Below, one piece after another: positions 45,158 to 57,199 of a stretch of DNA of 64,000 nt. This DNA is from Humulus lupulus (taxonomy: Eukaryota > Streptophyta > Magnoliopsida > Rosales > Cannabaceae). A model generated the notes under the pieces. It did no database searches, was not told the DNA's origin, and saw nothing but the letters and a program-made list of their open reading frames with translations. Location: NCBI RefSeq assembly GCF_963169125.1, contig NC_084799.1, positions 67,386,143 through 67,450,142 of the forward strand, in the 5' to 3' direction. Numbering within the stretch: the stretch's first letter is position 1; each line of letters begins with the position of its first letter. Made by a program: the position numbers and the translations under genes.

Positions 45158-45957
45158 GGGTTCTTCTCTCAGGCGAGTATGGGCGCTTTTTCTCAGGCGA
45201 TGGTCAGCGTCGAGGCCTCGGGGGTACTCGCTGAGTTGTTTTTGTTTATCTTTTAGATCTGCTCATGGTGGGTATCTGCTCATGGTGGGTAATTTTGTAT
45301 GAGTCTATAGGTTTCTTTTGAATCAAAAAGTGGGTGGGTCTTTGAGGTAGAATAATCTGAATTTTTCGTTTGTTTTGTTAAATCTGATTTGCAACTTTGA
45401 GTTTTGCTTGTTGGTGTACTGAAATGGGTTTGAGTTCTGAACTGGGATTATGTTCGACCGATTTTCTAAGAGGGAGAGACTAGAGGGTTTTTTTTGTGTG
45501 AATGGGTTAAATGAGAAAAATTATATTAATATGATTTTGTTTTTACTGGATAGTTAGAATTAATTTAATTTTAATTTTTGTTTGTGTAATGATTGTTTTT
45601 AAGATCTGTACCATTTGTTAAAAATAACATGAATTGTTAAAAATAAGTAAGATGACATGTAGGATATTCTTAACACATCATCACACAACTCAGCATCATT
45701 TTTAATAAAAAGTTAAAATAATTAGAGGGAAACATAGGTGCCAAATGCAAAAAAAAAAAAAAAAAATTCCTTCCAGTATATGTGTAGGGTAACACTCTTT
45801 ACCTACCCATATTATTATTAGATAATCATCCTTCCAAAATGTTATAATATTGGTAACATTTACCTACCAATAAATCTTAGGAATAAATATTGGTTGGTAA
45901 AGGTTCCCTTTACCTACCAATATATATTGGTAGGTAAAGATCAGATTTCATGTAGTG
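45158..45957. other. CAC-3 right end: unassigned segment and subterminal repeats
   Basis: 45158-45780 is non-coding. It begins GGGTTCTTCTCTCAGGCGAG and contains a 17-base direct duplication (TCTGCTCATGGTGGGTA, near 45257 and 45274) and an A18 run near 45750. It is where the transposase N-terminus should be but is not. 45795-45957 holds TTTACCTACCAA repeats and the CACTA terminus. Confidence 0.6.
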
Positions 45958-45960
45958 AAA

Positions 45961-46491
45961 GGATTGGTATTTAGAGAGAGAACTAGTGCTTTATATACAC
46001 GACTTTTGTATCATTTTTTAGAGCTTGTGAAACTCAGTGAACCCTAGTTTGCTGATCGCAAGTTTCATAATATATCAATAAAAATACGAAGTGGAAGTAG
46101 GTTATACCAATATCTGGGGCTGAACCACTATAAATCTTTGTGTTATTTAGTTCTTGCATTCAGCCTATAAATCTTTATCGTTTCAGTGACTCCGTGTCGT
46201 TGGCTAAATCATCAGTCAACACCCTGCTTCAACTACTCGGATTTTTATTAGTACATGTTGTATAATCTTTTTATACTAGGTCTATATTTTTTTATCCATT
46301 TTAACTAATTTGATTTGCATTATTTCATTGTTAATTTTGCAGATTTTGAGGAGGATTCATAGATAAATTGGTTGCATCCACCAAAATTTGAGAGATTGGA
46401 AAATAAGAAGACATTGACATTAAATTTCTTCTTCACTTGACTAGCAAAACTTTGTACTAAGACACTATCTTGTAAATTATCAAGCAATTTT
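45961..46491. other. CAC-2 interior between CAC-3 and CAC-4
   Basis: About 530 bases without a supported gene. The part near 46100-46200 (GGGGCTGAACCACTATAAATC, then a T-rich stretch and TCAGTGACTCCGTGTCG) resembles the R/U5 end of many plant LTRs, so it may be a decayed LTR fragment. Weak. Confidence 0.35.
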
Positions 46492-46860
46492 CACTACAAC
46501 AAATAGGACCATTTGCGGCGTACCTATTAGCGGCGGACATAGTCCGCTGCTATTATAGAGGTTATTAGCGGCGGACTAGGGGTTCCGCCGCTAGTAATGC
46601 GTCGCTTATATAAAAAAAAATTATAATAGCTATTAGCGGCGGACTCTCCATTATTAGCGACAGGTATTCCACCGCTAATATACAAAAGGAAACGCCCGGG
46701 AAAACGATAAGTTTTTTTTTCAAGATTTATTAACGGCAGTAGTCGCTTTTTATTAGCGGTGGGTAATCTCTTTAATTAGCGGCGCCTCATCCGCCGCTAA
46801 TTATGTAATTAGCGACGGAAAATATTAATAGCAGCGGACAGGCCCCACCGCTAATACTTT
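46492..46860 (+). repeat. CAC-4 left subterminal repeats
   Basis: About ten copies of TTATTAGCGGCGGAC or its complement GTCCGCCGCTAATA in both orientations, several as hairpin-like pairs. They match the array at 55357-55549. They are the likely binding sites of the accessory protein. Confidence 0.82.
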
Positions 46861-46920
46861 ACGGTTTATACACCCCATCGTCTTCTTCTCCCAAATCACA
46901 GAAACAAAAAATCGAATGTA

Positions 46921-47010
46921 TCTCTCCGTTATCTCCTCCACCTGAAGCTTCTCTCCGTTATCTCCTCCACCTAAAGCTTCTCTCCGTTATCTCCTCCACC
47001 TGAAGCTTCT
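46921..47010 (+). repeat. 29-bp triplicate in CAC-4 5' region
   Basis: Three near-perfect head-to-tail copies of a 29-bp CT-rich unit containing CTCCGTTATCTCCTCCACC, just downstream of the subterminal array, probably in the 5' untranslated region of the transposase. Confidence 0.85.
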
Positions 47011-49634
47011 CTTAGTTCTCTCTTTCTATTAGGTAAGAATTTATATCTCTCTTACTATTTTGTTAATGTATTTATGCTATTAACTTATATGTATATATAT
47101 ACTATTCAAAGTTTGTGATTTTGCAAAAACTATAGTGTCTTTTTGGATGGGCTGGGCAGTGCCATAATCAGATTATATTCTATTTGGGGGTTCATTAGAT
47201 TAGATTAATGGAGTCTCTCTTGACCACTACTCCTGTCCCAGCTTTTTAAATCGAATGGAGTTCGATTCCCAGGAATTTGGTTCACACATTGTTTACAAAA
47301 ACCTTAGAATCAACCAACTCTACTAAAAACTCAAACTAGATCATACAACTAAGACAAACCCATTAATTATTGTTTGTTTTCATATATATTCGAAACCCAA
47401 AATCCACTAGATCATACAACATTATTAATTTTGGGTTTCTATATCTGTGTAGCTTGCTTGTAATGCATATACCGTTTGGGGACTGGACTATTTCCTATCA
47501 TTTCCATTATTGACCACAGGTAACACCCTCTAGTAATGCGTCTTTGCGTGCTTGTTAATGCTTTCATTATTTATTATCTTAGTGTCTTATTTTTAATCTC
47601 TGTAAATGATGAGGCAGCGGAAGAGGTTCTGTCTGAGTATGTATTTTTTATATAACTGATGCCCATCTGATGTTTTGGTCATAACCATTGGTTTATGCTT
47701 CATGAGTTTATTCCTTTTTTTTTTATAGTTTTCATAGAAAATATATATTGGCAATATTCTTATGTTTTACATATCCAGGGTTCTTTATTGTCAATTCTAA
47801 GCACAGTGCTGGTGCCTTCTCCATCGGTTTGTCCTGGTAACAATTCTGTCATTTCTGGTGCCATCTATGATTGATATGTTTTAGGTACCATCTTCCTAAT
47901 TTAAATTTGTTAAATGTTTTTGCTTCTTAGCTGCTTGCCAAATTTTGTCCTGGTCTTTGAGGGAGGATTAGCTGTCATACGAGTTGTGCAACATATACCC
48001 AAAGATCTGAGGTAACATATGCTTTCTAGGATATTAACAATTTTTTTATTAAGGACAATTGGGTATCCACATATATCTTGTTGTAGAATTTCCAAACATG
48101 TATTTATGATGCTAAAGTTGTTGAGTCTTAGTACATTTGACCTGTAGAGAGTAGAGACAGATGTAGTTCTGATAAAAACTTGTAACAAATGTCATTTATT
48201 CCCTCTTTTTGGGTTTACTTCTTGATATTACATAAAAACTTGTAACAAATGTCATTTTCACTTGTAAATATGGTAGATACACAGAGAGCATGGAGGATTT
48301 GATAGTTTATGAAATGTAATTTATTTTGTATGATAAAGATTTTGTCTTTCTTTAATGATAAAGTGATCGATCATTGGAAAAGATTCATTCTTATTATATT
48401 AATTTAATAATCGATTATTAATATTTGAAAAATAAATTGGATTTAATTATAGTAATAAAATTAATAATAATAAGAAAATGTTAGAATTTATTATAAATTT
48501 AAAAATGAATAAATTATGGTTGTTTAATATAAATATAATTATTATAAATAAATTAAATTTACTTTAAAATTATTAAAATTAATTTGGTAATTATATACAG
48601 AAAAATATTTTAATTTTAGAATAATTAATTAAGTAATAAGAGATCATAAAACTCAAGTTTGTTCTGGAATAACACTTCTCATATATAAGAATAACTAGAT
48701 ATATGTTTGAGTTTTTAAAATTTAAAATAGGATAAAATTTGAATAATTGAAATTGGTTAATTTTAAATATTTTATGTTTTATAATATATGTTCTAGGATT
48801 TTCTGAGTGCAGGATTTTAAAAATTTTGAAATGATCGTATTAATAAAATGTTTATGCTGTCAAATATTTTGTGAAATTTAATTAAGTAAAGTAGTTTTAA
48901 TTTTTTTTTTTTGTTATATGTTATGTCAACATAAAGAGAATTGTAATGAATATATATAATTAGAGTAAATTAGTATTATTATAATTAATTAGAAATTATT
49001 AAATAAATTAATTAGTAGTTAATTAGAAGTTAATTTATTTTCTCTCCCGGTATGCTTGTGAATGATGGTTGTTCACTACAACCATCAATTACAGGGATAT
49101 CGGCACAGAAATAATAAGTTTGAAATATTATTAATAAAATAATGAATGATAAAGATTAATAAAATTATCTAATTATTTAAAAAAAAATTAGTCTAAAAGT
49201 CAAATAATAATTAACTTGTAAAATTATTATTATTATTATTACAAATTAAAAAATTATGAATAAATAATAATTTATTTTTAATCATTTTTTATTAATTTAA
49301 TTAATTAAATAAAAAAATTGATATAATATTATCTAATTAATAATTTAATTTAATTTGTTTATTGAATAACATTATCTAATATTAAATAGTTATAAATGAC
49401 ATGAATGTAGAAATTGATAATTATATTTAATAAAAGTTTTAATAATTAAGAATAAATAATAAATTAGTTTAGGAAAAAATATTAATTTGTTTATAAATAA
49501 CATTATCTAATAAAACATCATAAAATAGCATAAGATATTATAATATTGCATAAGATTTCAAAAATGATAACAAATTTCCTTTGTTATCCATTCCTATTCA
49601 CATTACTAAAACTCACACTCTTATAACACTTTAG
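47011..49634 (+). other. CAC-4 5' region, no gene seen
   Basis: 2.6 kb between the subterminal array and the transposase start. It is T-rich then extremely AT-rich from 48300. A candidate donor (TTAGGTAAGAA at 47030) suggests a long 5' UTR intron. No protein-coding signal. Confidence 0.5.
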
Positions 49635-52600
49635 ATGGCGATTGACAAGACTTGGACAACATTGAGAAATCGTGGTTGTAAAGAATATTGGACTGGTCTG
49701 CAAGCTTTTTTGAGGATCGCGTTAGAACATAAAGATTCTGATAGAAGAATTAGGTGCCCGTGTGTGAGATGCAATAATAATAGATTTGAATCTTTGGATG
49801 CAGTTCGGGCACACGTATTCGATAGGGGTTTTCATCAAGCTTATGATAAGTGGATTTTTCATGGTGAGGTGGAAGAAATTGTTGCTGATGAGGTGGTTGA
49901 TGAGAATGAAGACGATGAGATGATTCACATTGTGGAAGACTTCCTTTTACCGATAACTGAGGAAGTAGAAAGGGATTCCGGTGGGAGTCAGTATTATGAC
50001 GAGTTATTTGAGGAGATTGAAGCGGATTTGTATCCTGGATGTGATTGGATTTCATCCCTGAACTTTTTAGCAAAGTTATTGCATCTAAAAGTTAGAGGGA
50101 AGGTGCCTAACAACATATTTGATGAATTGCTAAAGTTGTTAAAGCTTGCATTTCCTAAGGAAAACAAAATTCTTGGATCGTACTACAAGGCAAAAAAGAG
50201 ATTGAAAAAATTAGGGTTGGGATACAAGTCCATTCAAGTGTGTCAGTATGATTACTCCAGTATGCGGAAGTAGTAGATGGATTACTTCCGAAATGACAAA
50301 AGGAAAAAAAGTGCCACACAAGGTGATGCGTTACTTTCCGTTGACCCCTCGGTTGAAAAGATTATACAGTTCAAGAATTACAGCGAAACACATGATATGG
50401 CATCACGTCGGGAAATCAAAAGATGAAGGGGTGATGCGACACCCGGTGGACGGCTCTGCGTGGAAGGACTTTGATGCCAAGCATCCTGATTTTTCAAGGG
50501 ATCCCAGAAATGTTCGTCTAGGCTTAGCTGCTGATGGATTTAATCCATTTGGCAACATGAACCTTGCATACATCATGTGGCCTGTGGTGTTGGCCAACTA
50601 TAATCTGCCACTTTGGTTGTGTATGAAAGAAAATTATTTCATGTTGACCCTCCTTATTCCTGGATGTATTTCTGAGACCATTGGTGGATGAGTTGAAGGA
50701 TATGTGGGTTAACGGAGTTGATACAAGAGATAGTACGACCAACAGGATGTTCAAGATGCGAGCAGCCCTTTTGTGGACAGTGAACAATTTTCCAGCTTGC
50801 AGTAGTTTGTCTGGATGGAGTGGTCAGGGATACAAAGCTTGTCCTACATGTAATGAGGACACAACTTCCATCCGAGTGATCGGTAAGACATCTTATGTTG
50901 GTCACAGAAGATTCTTGCCAAGTACTAATCGAATGAGAAGAGACACCAAGTTCGATGGAGAAGTTGAGAGAAGATGTCCTCCGAGACGGTTTACTTGTGA
51001 GGATATACTGGAACAAGTTAATGCTCTTGCAGTGCAAGTTCCAGGAAAACATGTCTAGTTTGGGGAGGTGAAACGTAAAAGAGAAGTAGATGAAGGTAAT
51101 TGGAGGAAAAAAAGTATTTTTTACGAGCTTGAGTATTGGTGTACAAACAAATTAAAACACAATATAGATGTCATGCATGTTGAGAAGAATGTGTGTGATA
51201 GTCTCCTTGGCACCATCGTAGACAATGATAAATCTAAGGTCACCACTAATGTCAGGCATGATTTGAAAAAGATGGGTGTGAGAGAATCATTGTGGATTTA
51301 TGAAGATGAGAATGGGAAGCTGATGAAGCCGCACGCTCCTTATATGTTAACTCCGGCACAGAGGCAACAGTTTTGTCAATTTATAAAAGGAGTTAGATTT
51401 CTAGATGGATTTTGTTCAAATTTGAAGAAGAAAGTGTCCGAGAATGATACAAATATTCTTGGGTTGAAGTCACACGATTGTCATGTGATAATGCAACGAT
51501 TACTTTCTCTCGGTGTTCGCAAGTTTCTTCCAAAATCTATATTGACCACTATAGTAGAATTGTGCAATTTCTTCAGGCAAATATGTTCGAGGACTTTAAA
51601 TGTTAAAGATATGGAGGAAGCACAAAATGATCTTATTCAGATATTGTGCAAGATGGAGTGGATTTTTCCTCCAGCTTTTTTTGATATAATGATTCATTTG
51701 GTATTACATTTGCCAGAAGAAGCTATATTGGGTGGCTTGGTATTTATGAGGTGGATGTATCCTTTTGAAAGGTACATGAAAAAATTAAAGAATTATGTGG
51801 GAAATAAAGCTCGCCCTGAAGGGTCGATCGCCGAAGGCTATGTTGCAGATGAGGTTTTGACCTTTTGTTCAATGTATTTCAAAGACATTGAAACAATATT
51901 TAACGGTCTTGATCGAAATGAAGATGCAACTTATATCCCACGAAACCTTACAGTTTTCCAATCTCAATGTCGTCCACTCACAAAGGGAACTTTGAAGCCT
52001 CTCAATCATAACACTCGTGAAATAGCTGAGTGGTTCATACTTGAGAATTCTCCTGAAATTGAGCCTTATTTAGAGTAAGTTTATTCTCTTATAAATTAGA
52101 ACATGTGTGGTTATTATCCGTTTTTTGTTATCAAGAATCGTAACACTATTCTAATTAACAGTGAACACCTACAAGAGATTAAACAAAAATACCCAGATGG
52201 TGATCATGATCGTTTGCATAGGAAAAAATTTCGTTCGTGGTTTCATAAAAAGGTAGCTTTGAACTTTGAACTTTGAACAGTCATTTTATTAATGATATAT
52301 TTTGTGAATCTAATACCATTTTATGTATTTAGATATATGACTTGCACAAGCTTGGGTCTTTGGAAAATGGTGATGAATTGTTAGCTTTAGCATCTGGGTC
52401 AGATCATTTGTCAACCTTTTACCAAGGTTGTATAGTCAATGGTGTTCGATTTATTGCACACGATCGAGATAAAAAGCGCACCACACAGAATAGTGGAGTG
52501 TCTGTTGCCGGAACATAAGTTTTTAATTATTACGGCACGCTTGAAGAAGTAGTGACACTTTCTTTCACTGATGCATATTCAGTGGCATTATTTCGGTGCA

Positions 52601-53076
52601 AATGGTTTAATACAAATCCAAGAATGAAGAAAGCAGTCATTGAAAATAATATCACCAGTATAAACGTCAATGGTGAATGGTACAAAGATGAGCCGTACAT
52701 ACTTGCTACTCAAGCTAAGCAAGTTTTCTATCTCGATAATTTACTTAGAGGTCATGATTGGAAAGTTGTAGAAGATGTGAATCATCGACAGATTTGGGAC
52801 ATTAAGGAAAATTCTGATGAGGTTAATGATGTTATTGATGTTGTACATGAAACAAGTTCATCAAATTTTGTGTTGACTGTGGACCTCGGAGAGTTGATTA
52901 TGCAATCTGATCAACTTGCTGCATATGTTGGAGCTGATGAAGAGGGTGACGACGAAGCTGACATGTCAGAACATGAGGAAGCCGCAGATGCAGAGGATGA
53001 ATTGTTAGTTGAGCTTTGTGAAGATGAAAATGTGTCTCCGATTACTGATGGAAATGATAGTAATTACTCTGTTTAG
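49635..53076 (+). pseudogene. CAC-4 TNP2-type transposase
   Basis: Begins MAIDKTWTTLRNRGCKEYWT with RCPCVRCNNNRF. The frame breaks near 50250, just after YKSIQVCQYDYSS, where a short loss shifts into SRWITSEMTKGKKVPHKVMR. The conserved DPRNVRLGLAADGFNPFGNM is intact, including the D lost in CAC-1. A second small break is at about 50680, and a stop (TAG, 51056) follows VQVPGKHV. The frame then stays open from 51068 to 52078 through NIDVMHVEKNVCDSLLGTIV and the DUF4218 part, with PEGSIAEGYVADEVLTFCSM. Small exons follow (52162-52251, 52335 on), then DUF4216 with GEWYKDEPYILATQAKQVFY and an acidic tail. The product would excise and reinsert the element. Confidence 0.9.
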
Positions 53077-53213
53077 TATTTCTATTTGTGTAACAGAACT
53101 ATATATTTAAATATAATAAAGTTTTTTTTGTAATTATTATTATTATGAATTGAATGTGATATACTTCTATTTTAATGCTAATTACTAACTAATAAATTTT
53201 AAACTGAAGTATA

Positions 53214-55117
53214 ATGTCAACTGATATAGCTACTTATCACGGCGAAGATGGTGGGGGTCAAGACCCACCAGATCCTTCTAGGGTACCATCATCTTGCGAG
53301 TCAGGTTAAATATTGCATATCAAAATTATTTTTAGAAATTATATTGTTAGATAAATATAACATCAATACTAATACTGATTATTGTTAATAAATTTTAAAG
53401 CCCTGCCGACAAGAAGAAAAGGTCGTGGCCTTGCTAGTAATAATGTTCTTGAAGAACGAAGGAAAAAAGCCGGGAAACCATTGGATCTAGAGCTTGATCC
53501 TGTGACCAACAAAGTGGTTGGGCAGGAGGATCAAGCTTTTATTCGCATGTTGGGCACTATAGTTACAATTTTGTGTCCGGGACATTATTTGGATTTTGCT
53601 GATGTACCTCAACAGTTTAAGGATCAAGTGCTTGATCGTATGAGGGTAAAAAAATTACAAATCTTGTACTTTTCATTATTTATTTCCATTATTTACATAG
53701 TTATCTAATTTTTTTTTCTTAATGCAGTATTACTATAATATAGACGGTCATCCACAACGTGAGTCAGTTCTGGCAACTGTTAACAAGGAGATGGGCGAAA
53801 GATATCGCGAGAGAAAGAACAATAGACATAAACACTTCAAAAGTCATTATGCTGGACCAGAAGATTTGGAGAATGTCCTCTCTAAGCCACCTGATCATTG
53901 CACTAAGGAGGCTTGGCAGAATATTTGTGAATTGTTTTTGAGTGAAAGATTTTTGGCTCATTCCGCTAAAAATCAAGCAAACAGAAAACAAATGAAGTAT
54001 GTAACAACACAAGGCACAAAGTCATTGGCAGCTAAGCTTCACCAATATGTAAGTGAAGATGTTAATTTAATTTTATAAAATAATATATTCTGAAACATTT
54101 TGTTTACATTTGTATAGGAGAACCCAGATGCGCATGTTGTTGATACTTGGAGGGATGCTCGTATGAAAAAATCGACAAAATCTTTTGTCAATGAGGTAGC
54201 TCAACAAGATTATGTAAGTGAATAGTAATGTTTTCTTGTTTCTAATGTTTCTAATTTTTGTTCATAATGTTATCTTTATACAAGAAAAAATGGCGGCAGA
54301 GGTTCAGAGGTCACAGCTTAATGTATCTAGCGTTGATTCGTCCCCAGTCGATCAATACGAGATACTAAGTAAAGTACTCGGGGAGAGATCTGACTACCCA
54401 AGAGGAGTGGGTTATAGGGAGAAAGGGAAGGCAAGAAAGACAACCTCTAACACTACATATCAAAGTCAGTCACAAGCAAATACTGCTGCTACGCCTAATC
54501 AAGATATGACTACTATGACTCTGATGATGAAGGCAATTCGTGAGACGCTTCAGTCTGTGGTACCTGAGCAACCCAGTAATCTATATGACCCACGGTTTGA
54601 CAGTTTTCTGCAGAGGTATTTGCCACCACAATCCGAAGGTGGTTCATCTTCTCAGAGTAACAGTGTCAATCCTGACCTTCATACACCGCCACAGCAGTAG
54701 TACCAGCCTCATCCACCGTATCCGCCACATGTGTCATCGCAACAACCTCCACAATATCAAAACCAATACATTTTTGGACGCTCTTCCCAGTCTCCTCCAC
54801 TATATTTTAGCTTTACTGATTTTCAAGGAGGATCGATGCAGCCTCCGCTACCTAATGCTAGGTATGGGGAGGTTGGAGGTTCGTCGCAACAACCATATGT
54901 GAGATATGGTGAGTTTGGGGGCGGGTCCCAGCCACATCCTCGAGATCAGTTTAGGGACCTCACGCTCGGACGATCATCACAGCCACCTTATATTCCTTCA
55001 CCGCCACAGCCACAGCCGTCACCCTCACCGCCACAGCCACAGCCGTCGTCCTCACAGCCACACCAAAATGTTGAAGATGAGGACAATTTCAATATTAATC
55101 TTAATGATTTTATTTAG
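53214..55117 (+). pseudogene. CAC-4 accessory gene (TNPA-like / Transposase_24 type)
   Basis: Five or so exons with good splice sites. Start MSTDIATYHGEDGGGQDPPD (53214), then TRRKGRGLASNNVLEERRKK with GHYLDFADVPQQF (53399-53646), then YNIDGHPQRESVLATVNKEM with QMKYVTTQGTKSLAAKLHQY (53728-54052). Next are DTWRDARMKKSTKSFVNEVA (54118-54213) and a last exon from about 54287 with a glutamine/proline/serine-rich end. One TAG at 54698-54700 lies in the low-complexity tail; the same frame continues open to 55117. It probably binds the subterminal repeats. It is the best-preserved accessory gene in the window. Confidence 0.85.
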
Positions 55118-55549
55118 TTATTAGTTTATGTATTTGGACTGAATTAATACTTTATTTATTTTTAATAACAATAGCGATATTTGCTAGGTTGATAAATATT
55201 AAAACTATTGACATTAATTTTAATATTAGTTATGTTTAAATTAATTAAATTCTTATTTTGTTAAATTTTATTATGAATTATTTTTAAAAATAATTAAATT
55301 TAATAAATATTAATTTATTAATTTATTTCAAATAAAATTTGAAATATATTACAAAAATAATATTAGCGGCGGACCCCACAGCTAATTATAATGAATCTGG
55401 CATACGTAGTAGCGGCGGGTGTGTCAATCCGCCGCTAATAATCATTATTAGCGACAAATATTTGATGTGGGGCATTAGCGGTGGATCCCTACTGCTAATA
55501 AGCATTAGCAGCGGAGTCCCCCGCCGCTAATGTGTTCAATTTTGTAGTG
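55118..55549 (+). repeat. CAC-4 3' end with right subterminal repeats
   Basis: About 240 bases of AT-rich 3' sequence, then from 55357 copies of ATTAGCGGCGGA or CCGCCGCTAAT up to the terminus. The last 60 bases form an inverted pair, GCGGAGTCCCCCGCCGC. Confidence 0.82.
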
Positions 55550-55552
55550 TTT

Positions 55553-56092
55553 AGTTTGTATTTTAAATGTATATAAAAAATTTATGCAGATAATATTTTT
55601 TTTTTAATTTTAAATTCTTATTTAATTTTAATCAATTTCATGATCTTTTATTGTTTATATTGAAATAATTGAACAATTACAATATATTAAATAGTTGCGA
55701 TACAAAACAAATAAGAACATTTCTTTATTAGTTAATGAAAATTATTTTATTAGCTACCAATTTTAAATATTTTGCTACCAAATTTTACTAGTAAATTAAT
55801 ATTCATTTAATAAAATAAATAAATTTGCTACCAAAGTGCGGTAGCAAAAATTTTTTAGTGGACACATATGTTAATAATTTTGCTACTAGATATAGCATTT
55901 TTTGCTACTAAATTTTTAGTAGTAGAAAAAGAATAATTGCTACCAAATTTGTTGGTATCAAAAAACTTTTATCGACGGGGTTTCAACTACGAAGTAGCTA
56001 CTAAAAAATTTGGTAGCAAAGTGTATTAGCTACCAAAAATGCATTATTTGCTACCAATTTTTTTGTAGCTAAAAATCTGTTTTTTTGTAGTG
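55553..56092. repeat. CAC-2 right end with subterminal repeats
   Basis: After about 190 AT-rich bases, from 55745 on there are a dozen or more copies of TTTGCTACCAA / TTGGTAGCAAA in both orientations up to the terminus TTTTTTTGTAGTG. They match the left array at 18544-18860. Confidence 0.82.
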
Positions 56093-56770
56093 CCTATCCT
56101 GACCCCTGACCCTATAAAGACTCTATCTCGACCTTATAAAGACATTATTCCGACCCCGACCCTATCCTGACCCTATAAAGACTTTATCTCGACCCACGAC
56201 CCTATCTCGACACCCGACCCTATAAAGACCTTATCTTGACCCACGACCCTATAAATCTACACAAAATTGGGCACCATCTCCCCTATACTAAAGACATCCA
56301 TTTTTAAACAGTTGAAAAAAATAAATCAAACAACACACTATAAGTTTCTTCCTTATATCTCCACAGCACACAAAAATTTCACAGAATCTACATACAAGTT
56401 CATAACATTTCGTTATCACCGCAGCACACAATATGTATCTCAGATTCTACTTCACTATGGATGAATATTTAGGATATTCAAACTCCTATAACAATAGTAA
56501 ATAATAATAATAAAACAAGAAATAAAAAATACATACCAATTAATAAAAGGATCCACAAGAAAACGCTCCAAATGAAAAGGCTCCAAAATTTACTCCTATT
56601 TATTTTCTAAAAGAAAAAACAAAGTTAGTAAAACAAAAAAATTATAGCTCATCTAAAAAAAAAACACATATAACAAATACATATATATACACCTTACACC
56701 CATTTATACATATACACCACACATATATATATATATTATATACTTACACATATACACATACATATATATA
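56093..56770. other. Minisatellite right half, then AT-rich DNA and microsatellite
   Basis: 56093-56255 holds the remaining copies of the CCCTATAAAGACC minisatellite. 56256-56640 is AT-rich with no gene (the 65-codon frame at 56267-56464 looks random). 56640-56770 is A-rich, then a TA/CA microsatellite (ACACATATATAT), into which MU-1 inserted. It may still be 5' flank of CAC-1, or host DNA. Confidence 0.7.
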
Positions 56771-57199
56771 GGGAAATTTCACTATTTATGCATAATAGTG
56801 GGTATAATTACTAAATAATACCAGCACTAATAAACTTTTCAAATTAGTGCTAAACTTTCAAGAAGTACCAAAAATACCCCTCTCATTTTTTTCCACTCAA
56901 ATTTTTTCCCACACAAACTCTCTCATTCTCTCAGTCTCTCAATCCCGAAACCTCTCTCATTTTTTCCCAAACACACTCCAAAGGAAACCCAAAAACCCCC
57001 AAAAACGAAGGAAACCGTCGATCTTAGGCTCCATTTTATCTTCTCCGGCATCGGCTGTCGAACCCATCGAGCCAACGGCGACAAAGAAGCTCGAAACCCA
57101 TGTCCTCGAACCCAATCGAACCCATTTCTCATTAAGGTATATTCTTGAACCCTCGTGATATTTTTGTTGTTTTGATTCTTTTGAATCTGGTGGTGTGGA

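Larger units (their letters stand above)
30515..45957 (-). mobile_element. CAC-3: CACTA element with TK-2 nested inside
   Basis: The left terminus reads ACTACAAGAAAATGGGGTC (first C lost) and the right terminus, reverse complemented, CACTACATGAAATCTGATC. Both are followed by repeats of TTTACCTACCAA or its complement. Flanking AAA at 30512-30514 and 45958-45960 fits a 3-bp TSD but is low-complexity. Minus-strand genes: DUF4218/DUF4216 end of a TNP2 transposase (34869-36456) and an accessory gene (31280-33880). The N-terminal half of the transposase is missing; the break coincides with the truncated left edge of TK-2, so one deletion probably removed both. Confidence 0.8.
46492..55549 (+). mobile_element. 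CAC-4: nearly complete CACTA element
   Basis: 9058 bp. Left terminus CACTACAACAAATAGGACC; right terminus, reverse complemented, CACTACAAAATTGAACAC. Flanking TTT on both sides (46489-46491 and 55550-55552) fits the 3-bp TSD. Both ends carry ATTAGCGGCGGA-type subterminal repeats. Two plus-strand genes lie inside, a TNP2 transposase with DUF4218/DUF4216 parts and a Transposase_24-type accessory gene, in the order known for En/Spm relatives. It is the least damaged DNA transposon here, with only a few breaks per gene, and is of the same family as CAC-1. Confidence 0.93.
18544..56092. mobile_element. CAC-2: non-autonomous CACTA element holding three nested elements
   Basis: Left terminus CACTACAAGAAAATACATTT; right terminus, reverse complemented, CACTACAAAAAAACAGATTT. 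Both edges carry subterminal copies of TTTGCTACCAA or its complement TTGGTAGCAAA. The flanking 3-bp duplication is CCT (18541-18543 and 56093-56095). Both flanks belong to the same minisatellite, so the pairing does not rest on the short TSD alone. After removing TK-1, CAC-3 and CAC-4, only about 3.4 kb of its own DNA is left (18544-20554, 30206-30511, 45961-46491, 55553-56092). I see no transposase in it. Orientation is not defined. Confidence 0.85.

Noticed and set aside
46100..46260. Fourth LTR retrotransposon in CAC-2
   Set aside because: Some resemblance to an LTR 3' end, but I found neither a partner LTR nor TSD nor coding remnant.
47910..48188. 92-codon minus-strand frame in CAC-4
   Set aside because: AT-rich spacer, no motif, opposite to the element's genes.
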